Of a stretch of 64,000 nucleotides of DNA, positions 1-9,900 are shown piece after piece; position 1 is the first letter of the stretch; every line of letters begins with the position of its first letter. Position numbers and translations under genes: made by a program. The notes beneath the pieces are model-generated. The model searched no databases and was not told the origin of the DNA. It saw only the letters and a list, made by a program, of their open reading frames with translations. Origin of the DNA: Leishmania donovani (lineage: Eukaryota; Euglenozoa; Kinetoplastea; Trypanosomatida; Trypanosomatidae); NCBI RefSeq assembly GCF_000227135.1, contig NC_018232.1:249324-313323 (forward strand). Direction: 5' to 3'.

Positions 1-3000
1 CACTCCGTGTGCCGAGTTCGACCGTGCTCAAGGAAGATCAGTTGCCCGAAGCTGGCGTGCGGTCACCTGGGCACCGACTCCGGCCACTAGGAGAAAGCTC
101 GGAGGACAGCGACAGCAACAGTGGAGATGGTGGTGGTGGTGCGCACGCCGGCGCGCAGGTAGCAGCAGCCTCGCACAGCCCCGAACCTGGTCGCCTTCGC
201 GACGCATCCTTGGTCAAGGACACAGACAGCGCGGTGGGATCGGGCACAGCGCAGAAAAGCGCCGCAGAAGAGGAAGACGCGGCGCTGCACAAAGACAAGA
301 TGCAGCCGCCAAGGCCGTCGTCCTCCTCGCCACCGCGCCACGCGGCAGCCCGTGAAACGAGGGACCACAGCCACCACCGCGGCGACGGCGACGGCGACTG
401 CAACGACGGTACGTACCACTCCACCGGCGCCATGACATCCAAGTCAGTTTCTGCTAGTGCTGGCGCTGGTGCAGCCGCCACATCGCAATCATCATCGTCT
501 GCGCACCGTGACGGCAATAACAAGGCATCTGCCTCCTCGATTCTCCGGCCGGTGCGGCAAACTGCAACAACAGCGGCACGCAGCGCTGCCGCAGCCGCTA
601 AGCGACGACAAGAGGAGGAAGAGCGCCGGCGCCACGAGGCAGCTGGCAAGGACGCGTTGGCGTCGAAGAAGCTGCGGAGCTCGCGATCGAAGTCGGCTCC
701 GCGCGCCGAGCACGCGAGTCCACCGCAGCCCGCTGCGGCCGCCGGCGTGGCACGAGAACCGCTGTCGCCGCAGGAAGAGGACAACACGCAGAAGCCATCT
801 AGCATGGAACGCAGCATCCACAGCATCGCGTCCACCGCATCATGCCGAGCCCCGCTGTCCCCGTCTGACTCTTCCACGTCCACGCTGGGAGACAAGAAGA
901 GCCCCCGCACATCGGCACGCGGCCGCGGCAGAGCTGGTGGTGGTGGCGGCTTTGCTGCGCCGCCGGGGTCCGCCTCAACGCGGTCGGGAAAGCGGCCCGG
1001 CAAGGCCGCTCACTTCGACCCCTCAGACACACAGAAGAACGGGCAGTGGCAGCGGCAGCCCCGCAGCATACGGTCGAAACCCCGCAGCCGTAGCACGAAC
1101 GCCCGACGCAGCACCAGCAGGGGGCGCAGCGGCAACGACGACGGCGACAGCAGCGATGCCGATGACGAGGAGGATGCCGAAAGCGGCTCGGAGAAGCTGA
1201 CGAGTCGAGACCTCTACCGCCTCGCAAAGTTGCTGCGTGACGGCAACGCGGACCTTGTGGGAGCAGGCATGGGCAGCCGGCAGCGCAGCGGCCGTCGCCG
1301 GCGGTCGAGCCATCGTGACGACAACCGCAGCGGCAGGGGTTCTGGCGCGGACAGCAGCGATGACGGTTCGTGGGGACGGCAGCGCCGGCAGCACAGTACG
1401 GCGAAGCGTCGAAGCGCGCTTCCCCTCACCACAGTCGGCATTCCATGGCGCTATGCCGGCACACGGCGCTCGTGGGAGCCGTTCGCGTCACCACCGCGGG
1501 TGCGGCGGCCGCTCGGGTATATCAACGTCGGCGGCGGTCGCTACGCTCGTGTCGGCGGCAGTCCGTATACCCGTTCCCAGAGTCGGTCTCGCGCCACCTC
1601 GGTCGGGACCGTGCCGCTGGACACGACCAATACGCGAGCATTGGTCAGCGATGCTGCGGCCTATGGCAGTTACTCACCCCTCTCCGGCGAGCGGAATCGC
1701 TGGACGTCGGCGCTGCTGGATGCTTTCCGCAACACCGCCGTGGCAGAGGCGCAGAGAAGCGTTCTGCCGGACAGCCAGCCAGCGTCCAGCGCGCGCAGTG
1801 GTGGTACGGATGGTGGTGCGGCGGCGCTCTACTACGGTAGCCAGCAGCGACAGCGATTCGGCGCTCGCGGCTCCCCGCCCCATCCCCACACCCGTGACGG
1901 CTGCAGTGCTCCCGGTGGCGGCTTGGATGACACGATGTCGTCAGCCGCCGAGTCGCAGCACCCCTACTGCCTGTCCACCTCAGCACTGCAGTCCGCCATG
2001 CCGTCCACAGCCCCTCTGGGCCGCGGCACGGCGCCCGCGTATGAGCAGAACGAGCAGGAGCGGGGGCGGTCCTCGCCCCTGTCAGGCTCCCTACGCTGGG
2101 CAGCTGCCCAACCCTACAGCCTCCCTTCACAGCCACCGCCACCAACATCGGCAGCAGCGATGACGGAGTCCGTGGGTCTTCTGTTTCTCGGCAAGGATAA
2201 GGTCGATCCGGCGGTAGAGCCCAACACACACGGCACTGTAGCAGCGGCGGTCAAGGACGCGGCGGCGCCGGTGCGAGTTGCTTCATGGCGCCGGAGCAGC
2301 TTCTCTGATCAGCCGCACGGCCTCCTGCCCGCCACGTCGTCATCCGTTGACGCGACAAGGGCCGCCGCGGCAGCAACGAGGTCTAGGAGCGTCACCAGTA
2401 ACAGGAGGAGTAGCATCAGCGGCGCTGACACGGCAAGCGTCAGCGCGGCGGCGCCGGCGCCGTCGTGGGAGCGGGCGTGGTCACGGGGCCTTGGCAACCA
2501 CCTGCGCGCCCACTCACCGTCGACCCAGAAGCGATGGCAGCAGGAGCAGAGGCGTGCTCAGCGCAGCGAGAGCTGCAACGCGGCGAACAACTTGAGAACA
2601 TGTAATAGCGCCGCTGCCGCTGCTGCCACGGCGTATGCTGGCAGACACACCTCGGACGCGAATCCCAACGCCTGCGGTTCGCCCGCGCGCAAGGAAGAGC
2701 CGGCCTACCTCAGCAAGGCCACGGTTGCACGCCTGAGCACCCTGCGACAGCGCCGAGGCAGCCTCGGCGCGAGTGCTGCCACGGCGATAAGCCCCATCTC
2801 TCGCCGCAGTCACGGCGGTGTTGACGGAATCAGCAGCGTGACAGCGCAGACGTGCAGCAAGTGGCTTGACGAAATCATTGACTCCACGACGGTGACGGCC
2901 ACTGGCGTACGCGCTGGCGGAGGGGCTGGAGGTGGCGGAGAGCACGCGGCGGCGGCGGCGAATGCGATTCCTGTGGTCGATCTGCGTCGCGAGTTCAAGC

Positions 3001-3656
3001 CGCGCATCGCGGACGGTGGCACTGACGGCCGCGGCGGTCCGAGCAGCGTGCGCGCCGCATCCCCGTCCCTGCACGATGGCGGGACGACGGACTACACGCA
3101 GGAATTCACCGGGTCGCGCGCGCGCCCGCACGTTCCGGGAATCTCCTTCAAATACATGGTCGGTGCGCGCTCGGCCACCGGCTCACCACCGCGCACGGGC
3201 GGCAAGGCCTCCGCTACAGGCGGCGGCGCGGTCAACGTGAAGACGGTGAACGGTATCTCGGACGGACTGCCGTTTTCGGCCTACTCCTCCATACGCATTC
3301 ACGACCCGGCACGCAAGTCGCCGTGGGCACTGGCGCCGGAGCGCGAGGGGCTGAAGGTGCTGCCTGGGCAGCCCGCTTTGTCGCGGCGTCGGCGCATCCC
3401 CGCCGATGGCACTGCAGCCGCGGAAAACGGCGCCGCCGATTCTGGGCTTGGCGTGCGTGACGCCGACGACGCGCGGCACCGCGCACGCGGCGCCACCCGC
3501 ACCGTTGTCGAGGAGGTGCACCTAGACGAGCACCGCCGCCCCTACTTGATTCTACGGCCGGTGCCGAGTAGCGAGGAGGGTGAGGCGCAGCGTGCGGCGG
3601 TGGAGCGGCTCTCACGCCCAAAGCCCATCTACCGCCGCGCCAACGATCATGTTTGA
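1..3656 (+). CDS. Large low-complexity hypothetical protein, 5' end cut by the window
   Basis: I do not recognise this protein. The frame is open from the first complete codon at position 3, and no ATG lies at its apparent beginning; the codon at 9 is GTG. The first in-frame ATG is at 300, but the sequence before it has the same coding-like composition, so the true start is probably outside the window. About 1217 codons are visible. The protein is rich in Ser, Arg, Ala and Gly with acidic patches. Segments that look less degenerate are an acidic run leading into a helical stretch SRDLYRLAKLLRDGNADLV (about 1200-1257), a segment GISFKYMVG near 3140, and a basic C-terminal tail ending PKPIYRRANDHV. 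There is no transmembrane segment or recognisable domain. Gene identity as coding is fairly sure; function is unknown. Confidence 0.8.
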   Translation, partial: LRVPSSTVLKEDQLPEAGVRSPGHRLRPLGESSEDSDSNSGDGGGGAHAGAQVAAASHSPEPGRLRDASLVKDTDSAVGSGTAQKSAAEEEDAALHKDKMQPPRPSSSSPPRHAAARETRDHSHHRGDGDGDCNDGTYHSTGAMTSKSVSASAGAGAAATSQSSSSAHRDGNNKASASSILRPVRQTATTAARSAAAAAKRRQEEEERRRHEAAGKDALASKKLRSSRSKSAPRAEHASPPQPAAAAGVAREPLSPQEEDNTQKPSSMERSIHSIASTASCRAPLSPSDSSTSTLGDKKSPRTSARGRGRAGGGGGFAAPPGSASTRSGKRPGKAAHFDPSDTQKNGQWQRQPRSIRSKPRSRSTNARRSTSRGRSGNDDGDSSDADDEEDAESGSEKLTSRDLYRLAKLLRDGNADLVGAGMGSRQRSGRRRRSSHRDDNRSGRGSGADSSDDGSWGRQRRQHSTAKRRSALPLTTVGIPWRYAGTRRSWEPFASPPRVRRPLGYINVGGGRYARVGGSPYTRSQSRSRATSVGTVPLDTTNTRALVSDAAAYGSYSPLSGERNRWTSALLDAFRNTAVAEAQRSVLPDSQPASSARSGGTDGGAAALYYGSQQRQRFGARGSPPHPHTRDGCSAPGGGLDDTMSSAAESQHPYCLSTSALQSAMPSTAPLGRGTAPAYEQNEQERGRSSPLSGSLRWAAAQPYSLPSQPPPPTSAAAMTESVGLLFLGKDKVDPAVEPNTHGTVAAAVKDAAAPVRVASWRRSSFSDQPHGLLPATSSSVDATRAAAAATRSRSVTSNRRSSISGADTASVSAAAPAPSWERAWSRGLGNHLRAHSPSTQKRWQQEQRRAQRSESCNAANNLRTCNSAAAAAATAYAGRHTSDANPNACGSPARKEEPAYLSKATVARLSTLRQRRGSLGASAATAISPISRRSHGGVDGISSVTAQTCSKWLDEIIDSTTVTATGVRAGGGAGGGGEHAAAAANAIPVVDLRREFKPRIADGGTDGRGGPSSVRAASPSLHDGGTTDYTQEFTGSRARPHVPGISFKYMVGARSATGSPPRTGGKASATGGGAVNVKTVNGISDGLPFSAYSSIRIHDPARKSPWALAPEREGLKVLPGQPALSRRRRIPADGTAAAENGAADSGLGVRDADDARHRARGATRTVVEEVHLDEHRRPYLILRPVPSSEEGEAQRAAVERLSRPKPIYRRANDHV

Positions 3657-6443
3657 CCTCGTCTTGCTGATGCTGCTGTCGAAGAAGAGCGACACGAGTA
3701 GGGAAGCAGATGATGCGCGCGCGCCCTCCCACTCCCCTGGTACACCCGCAACGGCCATCATCGGCATCCGTCCATCCCCGTCCGTGTCATGCCCCTCCCC
3801 CTTTCACTTGCTCGCCCTTCCTACGTTCTGTGTGTATCTGCTTCTGAGGCCCGTGTGCGCGCATGCGTGTGGGTACGCCTCCCACGCATCCGCTCCCTTC
3901 ACCACCACCGACCGACCGACCCTGATCCGTGCCCGTGCTTGCGTGTTTGTATGTATGCGTTGATCAGCGATGGCAGCGCGCGTGGTTCGTGGAACTTAGA
4001 TGCTATGCCGTAAAGAACGGGATGAGGTGTGCCAGTGTCTGTGTCTGTGTGTCTGTGTGTTGGCGGTCAGCGGTGCTGATGCGCGGGTAGGCTGCAAAGG
4101 GGTTGGGAGTGGGGACGTGGTGGCGTGGCATGATGTTCGGTAGCCCCACAGATTGGGAAAAAGGCGAGGGGGTAGACGACGGGTGCGAGAAGAACGAGAA
4201 GGAGAGGTACGGACCCCCATCGCTACCACCACCACCACCACGGTCACTTTCGGCCTCATCGCGCCGCATCCCTGGCCGAGGGCACGCACACCGCGGCCCC
4301 CCCCCCCTCCGTGCAGCTACAGGGACATGTACTTCAATGTCTCCTGCCTCGCCACCGAGCAATACCGTTGCTGCTGCGACTCGGAGACGAACAAAGGGGG
4401 CGGGGGCGGAGGCGCGTGCTGTAGTGGCGCACACACGCACGTGGTACGCTCCTCTCTGTCCCGCACTCCCTTCTCGCCTTTTCCCTCTCCCGGGTCACGG
4501 CGTCGTTGCGGCTGAAGCGAGAGGCAGTGAGACACACACGCACACACACACACACACACAAAACCGAAATTCGAAGGTAGCAAGAGGGAAGGGGGGAGGG
4601 GGGCGAGATGGCGATGGGTGGGCATTGGCCGATGCTCTCTGCTCTCCCTACTCGCCGACTGCCGAGCGCACGCGCAGGCGCACGCCCATACGCTGAGGTG
4701 ATGCGTGGCCGCCCTGCCCTTTTCGCTCCGCTTTGGCTTTTCTGAGGTTTCGCTCTGCGGCACGAAGTAATGCTGCGGTCGATGTGGTCCCGTCGTCTCT
4801 CTCTGCATCCCCTCGGCGTGCTGACGCATGCTGTGTCGACGATGATGAGGGTCTGGCGCGTGAGGGTCATGCAGGCTGTACCTCACACACGGTGGGCATC
4901 ATCATCAGCAAAGCCGTCCTCATCGCTCTGTGTCTCTCATGCCCTTCACACTCGCACCGCCCCTCCCCTCCCCGCTTGCTTTCTCTTCTTCGCCGTCCCT
5001 GTCGTGCCACACGCGCACGCAAACATAAACTCCTACATGGGGGACGTCCATACATGCATCGACGGATAGTGCGGCTCTCTATGATTCCCAAGCACTCGAC
5101 GGCGAATGCATCAACGAAAAGAGTTCAAGCAGCAGCCATCAACCCCCTAACGTAAAGAAGGGACTGCATCCCGCTCCCCCGCAACGGCAAGCAGCAGCGC
5201 AAGCGCACGCACGTACGCACACCATCACTGACAGCGCACAGCTCACGCGCCCGCGTGCGGACGCGCGCACGCCCTCTGTTGCAGCCCTTTCTCTCTCCCC
5301 CCCCCTCCTCTTCCCTCACTACTAGCTCTTTTCCGAGGTGTCGCTGTTCCTCCTCGTTTCGATCTTGACGTGTAGGTGAAAGGGAGCCGGTGCGTCTCCC
5401 TGCGTGCGTGTGCGTGTGTGCGCCGCCCTCGCTTATTCCCTCTCTCGACTCGCCTCCGGCCTACACATCCACCACCCCCACCCTTCTGCCTTGTTATCCC
5501 TGCCCTGCCCCCATACTTCCGCTCCCGTCTCTCGGTCTCAGAGGAGACGCACATCAGCGAAGTGCGCGCAGCTCCTCGCACCGGGACTCTCGCACGTGCA
5601 CTTCCTCGCTGCCCTTTCGCTCCCTTGTACCTTCCCTATTCCTGCTGTACCCCTCCCTCTCTCGTCCGCTCACCTTTGATAAGCTACGAAACGCCTTTTC
5701 TCCTATACACCAGAAGGAAGGGTAAAGGCCCCCTCCTCCCTCCCCTCCCCTCCCTCCTTTGCGCCCGCTGCGCTGCTGCTTCCGCTAAACCGCAGCCGCA
5801 GCGTGCAGGAAAAAAAAAACGAGAAGTGACAGCTATAGACTAACGAAGTTTAACATCCTAACGAGCGCCTCGGTTCGTGTCTGTGTCCCTGTTATCGCAG
5901 CCCCTTGCGCGCCCCTCCCTCTCCCCTCCCTTACCCACCCTTCTCGCCCATCGTCGTCCTCAATCATCAGGATCATCGCTGCCACACTCCGCACTCGCCC
6001 ATCAACCTGCATACGTGCGCCACGTATACGCACACAGAAGAAAAAAAAGAGAAAAAGAGAGAGGGGGGCGGCACGTGCGGAGAGGGGCGGTAGCAGCTTG
6101 AACAGACCACCGCGCACCCGGACAAGAAGGCGGTGTGGCGACGGCGTCTCTGCCGGCTCTCATCGCGGCGTCGTTCGTCGTGTTCTCGCTTTCATTTTCC
6201 TGTCGTCGCTTCGCGTGCGTGGGTGTGTCTGACCGCTTTCGTGTTGTCTTCTCCCGCTCTGACGGACGGACCGACACGATTCTGCCCGCCGGCACCGCCC
6301 CTTCTCGCCCATCTCCCCCGCACGCCCGCCTGTGCTCGTTGGAGTGCGTGCGCAGGGGATCGCCCGGTCCTTGTTTGCTTTGACTTGTTGTTCGGGGTGC
6401 GGCGCTTGCCGTCGCGTGTTCGCTCCTCCTTCTCTGGCTGTCT

Positions 6444-6560
6444 CCCTCCCTCCCTCCCTCCCTCCCTCTGTGTGTGTGTGTGTGTGTGTCTTTCATTTCT
6501 GGTTGCGTCCGTGACCGTTCGGCCTCGCTGTGAAAGTGGGAGGGAGGGAGGGAGGGAGGG
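6444..6560. repeat. Perfect inverted repeat CCC(TCCC)5 ... GGG(AGGG)5
   Basis: The left arm at 6444-6466 has six CCC runs spaced by single T. The right arm at 6538-6560 has six GGG runs spaced by single A. The arms are exact 23-nt reverse complements separated by 71 nt, and the spacer begins with a (GT)n run. In RNA this can form a very stable long hairpin; alternatively the G-rich arm fits the G-quadruplex pattern. It lies about 375 nt upstream of the cyclin start codon, upstream of the likely splice acceptor. Confidence 0.9.
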
Positions 6561-6879
6561 GGGAAGCGACGTCGACACCCTCTGCCTTCCGCCGCCACGT
6601 AACCATCTTCCACTCGGCTGTCGCTGCCTGTCTTTGCTGTGCGCGTCCTCTTTCCCTCTTTTGTTTGTGTTGCTTCGCGCTCTTCTCACGCACTTCCCTT
6701 CTGTTTTCGATCCTTGTGGGTGACGATCACGAATCTCAGTGGCGCATCATCTGCCTCCTCGGTTGCTTCCTTTTCTCTGTGTGCGTGCGTGCGTGCGTGT
6801 GTGCGTTGGTCAAACGGCTCGGTGCGAGCCCCTCCATCGCCATCACCATCTGCCTTCTTTCTCCTTCCTCTCTCCAAAA

Positions 6880-6881
6880 AG
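6880..6881 (+). promoter_or_regulatory. Predicted trans-splice acceptor AG for the cyclin gene
   Basis: A pyrimidine tract (about 6850-6875) ends in an A run and AG. The first ATG after it is 6936, giving a 5' UTR of about 54 nt. Confidence 0.55.
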
Positions 6882-6935
6882 GGTGCGTGTGCTTGTTCGT
6901 GTGCGTGCGTGCGTGTCCGCCGTACCCTTCCTTTC

Positions 6936-9900
6936 ATGGACTGTGTAGAAGCCTGCCCGCCGCATCATACACGCTCGTCTCAGCTCGCGCATCGTCCGCC
7001 AGCGTCTGCCGCCGGAGGCAGCAACGGCATCAGCGGTATTGTTGGCTCTAGCGGCTCCAGTAACGTTCGTCGCGCGTGTGCCGCCGTGTCTACCGCGCGC
7101 TCGACGGATCGCATCCATTCAGCTTTTCCTACATACGCGGAGTCGCCGCAGCAACCACCGCAGCCGTCAACAACAACGGCGACGTCTGCCCCTGCAACCA
7201 CTGCGACGCGCGCGTCGCCGTTTACGCAAGAGAAACACCACCAGGGCTGCCCAGACGCCAGCGCAGCGATCACCGTGTCTCCAGAGCAGCAGCAGAGCCA
7301 GCACGTGAAGCGCCTCTCCCCCAGCACTTGCAGCGGTAGCGCGTCGAACCTGACCATTTTGCTTCACTCCAACACCAACGCCAGCGTCACGTCAGCGGCG
7401 ACGGACAGCTCCGAGCAGTCTACACCCCTCTCCGGGGTCTCCTCCCATCAGCAACAGGTACAGCGAGCCCGCGCCCAACGTGTCGTCGACGAGGCAAACC
7501 ACCTTTACTCGAATCCCTGCTCTTCCCTGCAGCCATCGCTGGACTCGTGCTCGAGCAGCCGCGCCCGCGACAACGAGGACGACGAAGTAGCTGCCGACGA
7601 CGCTGTCAGTGCCGCTTTCGTGGACGGCGCCGCCGTGGCTGGCAACGACGACGACCAGCAGCAGCAGCACCGTCGCCACAGCGACGATCTTTCGCAGCAG
7701 CACCGCGTCAGATGTAGCGCGCCATCCAGCAAGCGTCCAAGACAGCCTCTGCGGGATCCGTCGTCGCCACCGCTCCCACCGCAGCAGCCGCAGCCGCAGG
7801 CAGACTTGGAGGACGAGGAGGAGCGAACGCATCCGCATCACCGCTGCGGCGCCGCCATGCGCATCCCCGACCCCTCCACGTTTGTAGACCCCTCCTCTTC
7901 CTCGCGGCACAGGCCGACCACGACGACGACAACAGCGAGCACGAACAAGGATGGCACCGACCCGGGAGGCCCTAGCAGTGGCCGCAACAGCCGCACCATG
8001 AGCCAGCTTCACCAGCGCCGTGGCGACAGCGGTAACCCAAACGGCGATGGCAACCGCGCGCGCACGCTCGACGATGCCGAGTACGAAGAAGATCAAGAGG
8101 TGTGGCGCGCCCTGCACCCGCCGCCGCATCTTCGGCGCCATGGAGGGGAACGGGACGAGGACAACCACGACCCCCAAGCGGCCACTGCCGCCATGATTAT
8201 TGCCCCCGGTGGCGGCGCCGCCGTCACATCCATGAGCTCCGCCTGCCTCTCCGCGCCAGACGCCACGCCGGTGGTGCCGCCGCCAAAGCGCTTCGCCACC
8301 GGAGAGGGTGAGGCAGTGGCGCTCGACGAGCTTCGCTACGTCTCCAGCTCCACCACCACCACCGCGGCCGCCGCCTCCGCGATCCTCGAGGAAGATGAGG
8401 ACGACGAGGGCGAGCGCGCGTCGCCGTCGCATGTCGCCACCACTGATGCGAACCGTGAAAAAGGAGCATCGTCCGCTTCCCGTCGCGCATCGCAGCAGCA
8501 GCAGCAGCCGCAGCAGCGCGACAGTCGCACTCGGAGGGCGCGTGTCGCGGGTGCGAGCAGAGGCAACTGCGTTAGCAGCAGCAGTACTGGCGTGTTGGCC
8601 AGTCGGCGGCACGCCAGCGACAGCGTCACGGCTGGCATTCCGTACGACCCGTCCTGCTTCCCTCTGCCGTCCCAGCCGCCGAAGCTGGCGGCCCCTGTCA
8701 CGGCAGCCGTAGCCGCGGCAGCCCACAGGACCGCGGCCGAGCCCGCGTCTGACGGCCCGCGGAGAAGCACGAGCCAGCCTAGCTGCGCTACTCCGCCAGA
8801 CGCGCAGCAGCAGCAGCAGGGCCCGCAGGCAGCGGGTGCCGACGGCGGCGCCACGCTCGCGCCGACACGCCCGCCAATCAAGCTGATCGAAACTCGCTAC
8901 GCCTTTCTTGCCCTCTCCTTCATGATGCGCATGCTGTGCAAGCTGCACAAGGGCGAGCCAATCCCGTCGAGCGACTTTCACTCCCACTGCATACCGCCGA
9001 TGACGGTGACCATGTACGTGCAGCGACTGGTGCGGTACTGCGCGTGCAGCGGCGAGGCGCTCCTCTGCTCATTTTTACTTCTGCTCAAGTACGTCTTTCA
9101 CAGCGGGCACCCTGTTACCATCTACAACGCACATCGTCTACTCATCACTAGCATCGTGCTCGGCATCAAGCTGCGCGACGACGTATACTACAGCAACGTC
9201 TACTACGGCCGTATCGGCGGCATCAGCGGACGCGAGATGAATAAGCTAGAGCTGCTTTTCCTCGAGAAGCTGGAGTGGGAGACGCAGGTGCATGTAGACG
9301 AGTACATGGCGCTGCTAGATCTGCTCGCGGAGCTCGGCATTGACGCGGAGCCGACCAGCGCGCAGCTCGAAGCCTTTGCGGCGGCGTACCCGGACGAAGT
9401 CGCCGCGTACGTGTCGGACGAGGAGGATAGCGAAATCGCCGAGGCAAACGCGAAGCTGCAGCAGCAGGGTCCCGACTCGGCCGCCGGCTCGTCCATGAAG
9501 GACGCCGCCGCCAGCGTCACCGCCCTGCCCGCGGCGGAGCAGCAGCGCCTGAAGGTGCTGCGTGGCGCCTACCGGCTGCATCAGTGGCACACGCTCGTGG
9601 TGCCGTGGCTGGCGCGCCTGGAGCGCTGCGTGTTTGCCAAGGCGGAGGAAAATGCTGTCGCCGCAGCCGCGGCCCGGAAGGAGGAGGGTCTGCGCTGGCA
9701 GCAATACCACCGCGAGGATGAGAAGGCCGCAGCGCTGCGGCATCAGCGGCCGTCCTCGGCAAGTACGTGGCTATCACCCTTGTCCGCGCAGAAGCGTGCC
9801 ACGAGCAGTGCCACGACTGCCGCAGCCGCTGCTGCCACGGCGGGGGCGGCCTGGGCCTCCGAGCCCCCGTACCAGGCCTCTCGGTCCCACCGCGACGGCA

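Larger units (their letters stand above)
3657..6935 (+). other. Intergenic region (3' UTR of the first gene, 5' leader of the cyclin gene)
   Basis: No convincing gene in 3.3 kb. The content is simple sequence: GT-rich runs near 4040-4070, a CA tract at 4531-4560, long pyrimidine tracts (5280-5320 and 5725-5760), A-rich patches (5811-5820 and 6040-6062), and a striking inverted tetranucleotide repeat at 6444-6560. A pyrimidine tract followed by AG near 4300-4320 could act as an extra splice acceptor, but no good ORF follows it. Confidence 0.6.

Noticed and set aside
1237..2163. 308-codon + strand ORF inside the first gene
   Set aside because: It is an out-of-frame shadow caused by GC bias, with no domain.
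6639..6935. N-terminal extensions from GTG codons (also at 13226, 18798, 29029, 35442, 45085 and 56431)
   Set aside because: Nuclear genes here use ATG, and the extensions translate GT, C or CT simple sequence into Cys/Val/Ala/Pro repeats. Plausible splice acceptors lie between them and the chosen ATG.
7392..8987. 531-codon ORF on the minus strand opposite the cyclin gene
   Set aside because: It is an antisense shadow of low-complexity coding DNA, with Arg/Leu/Val/Gly-rich translation and no motif.
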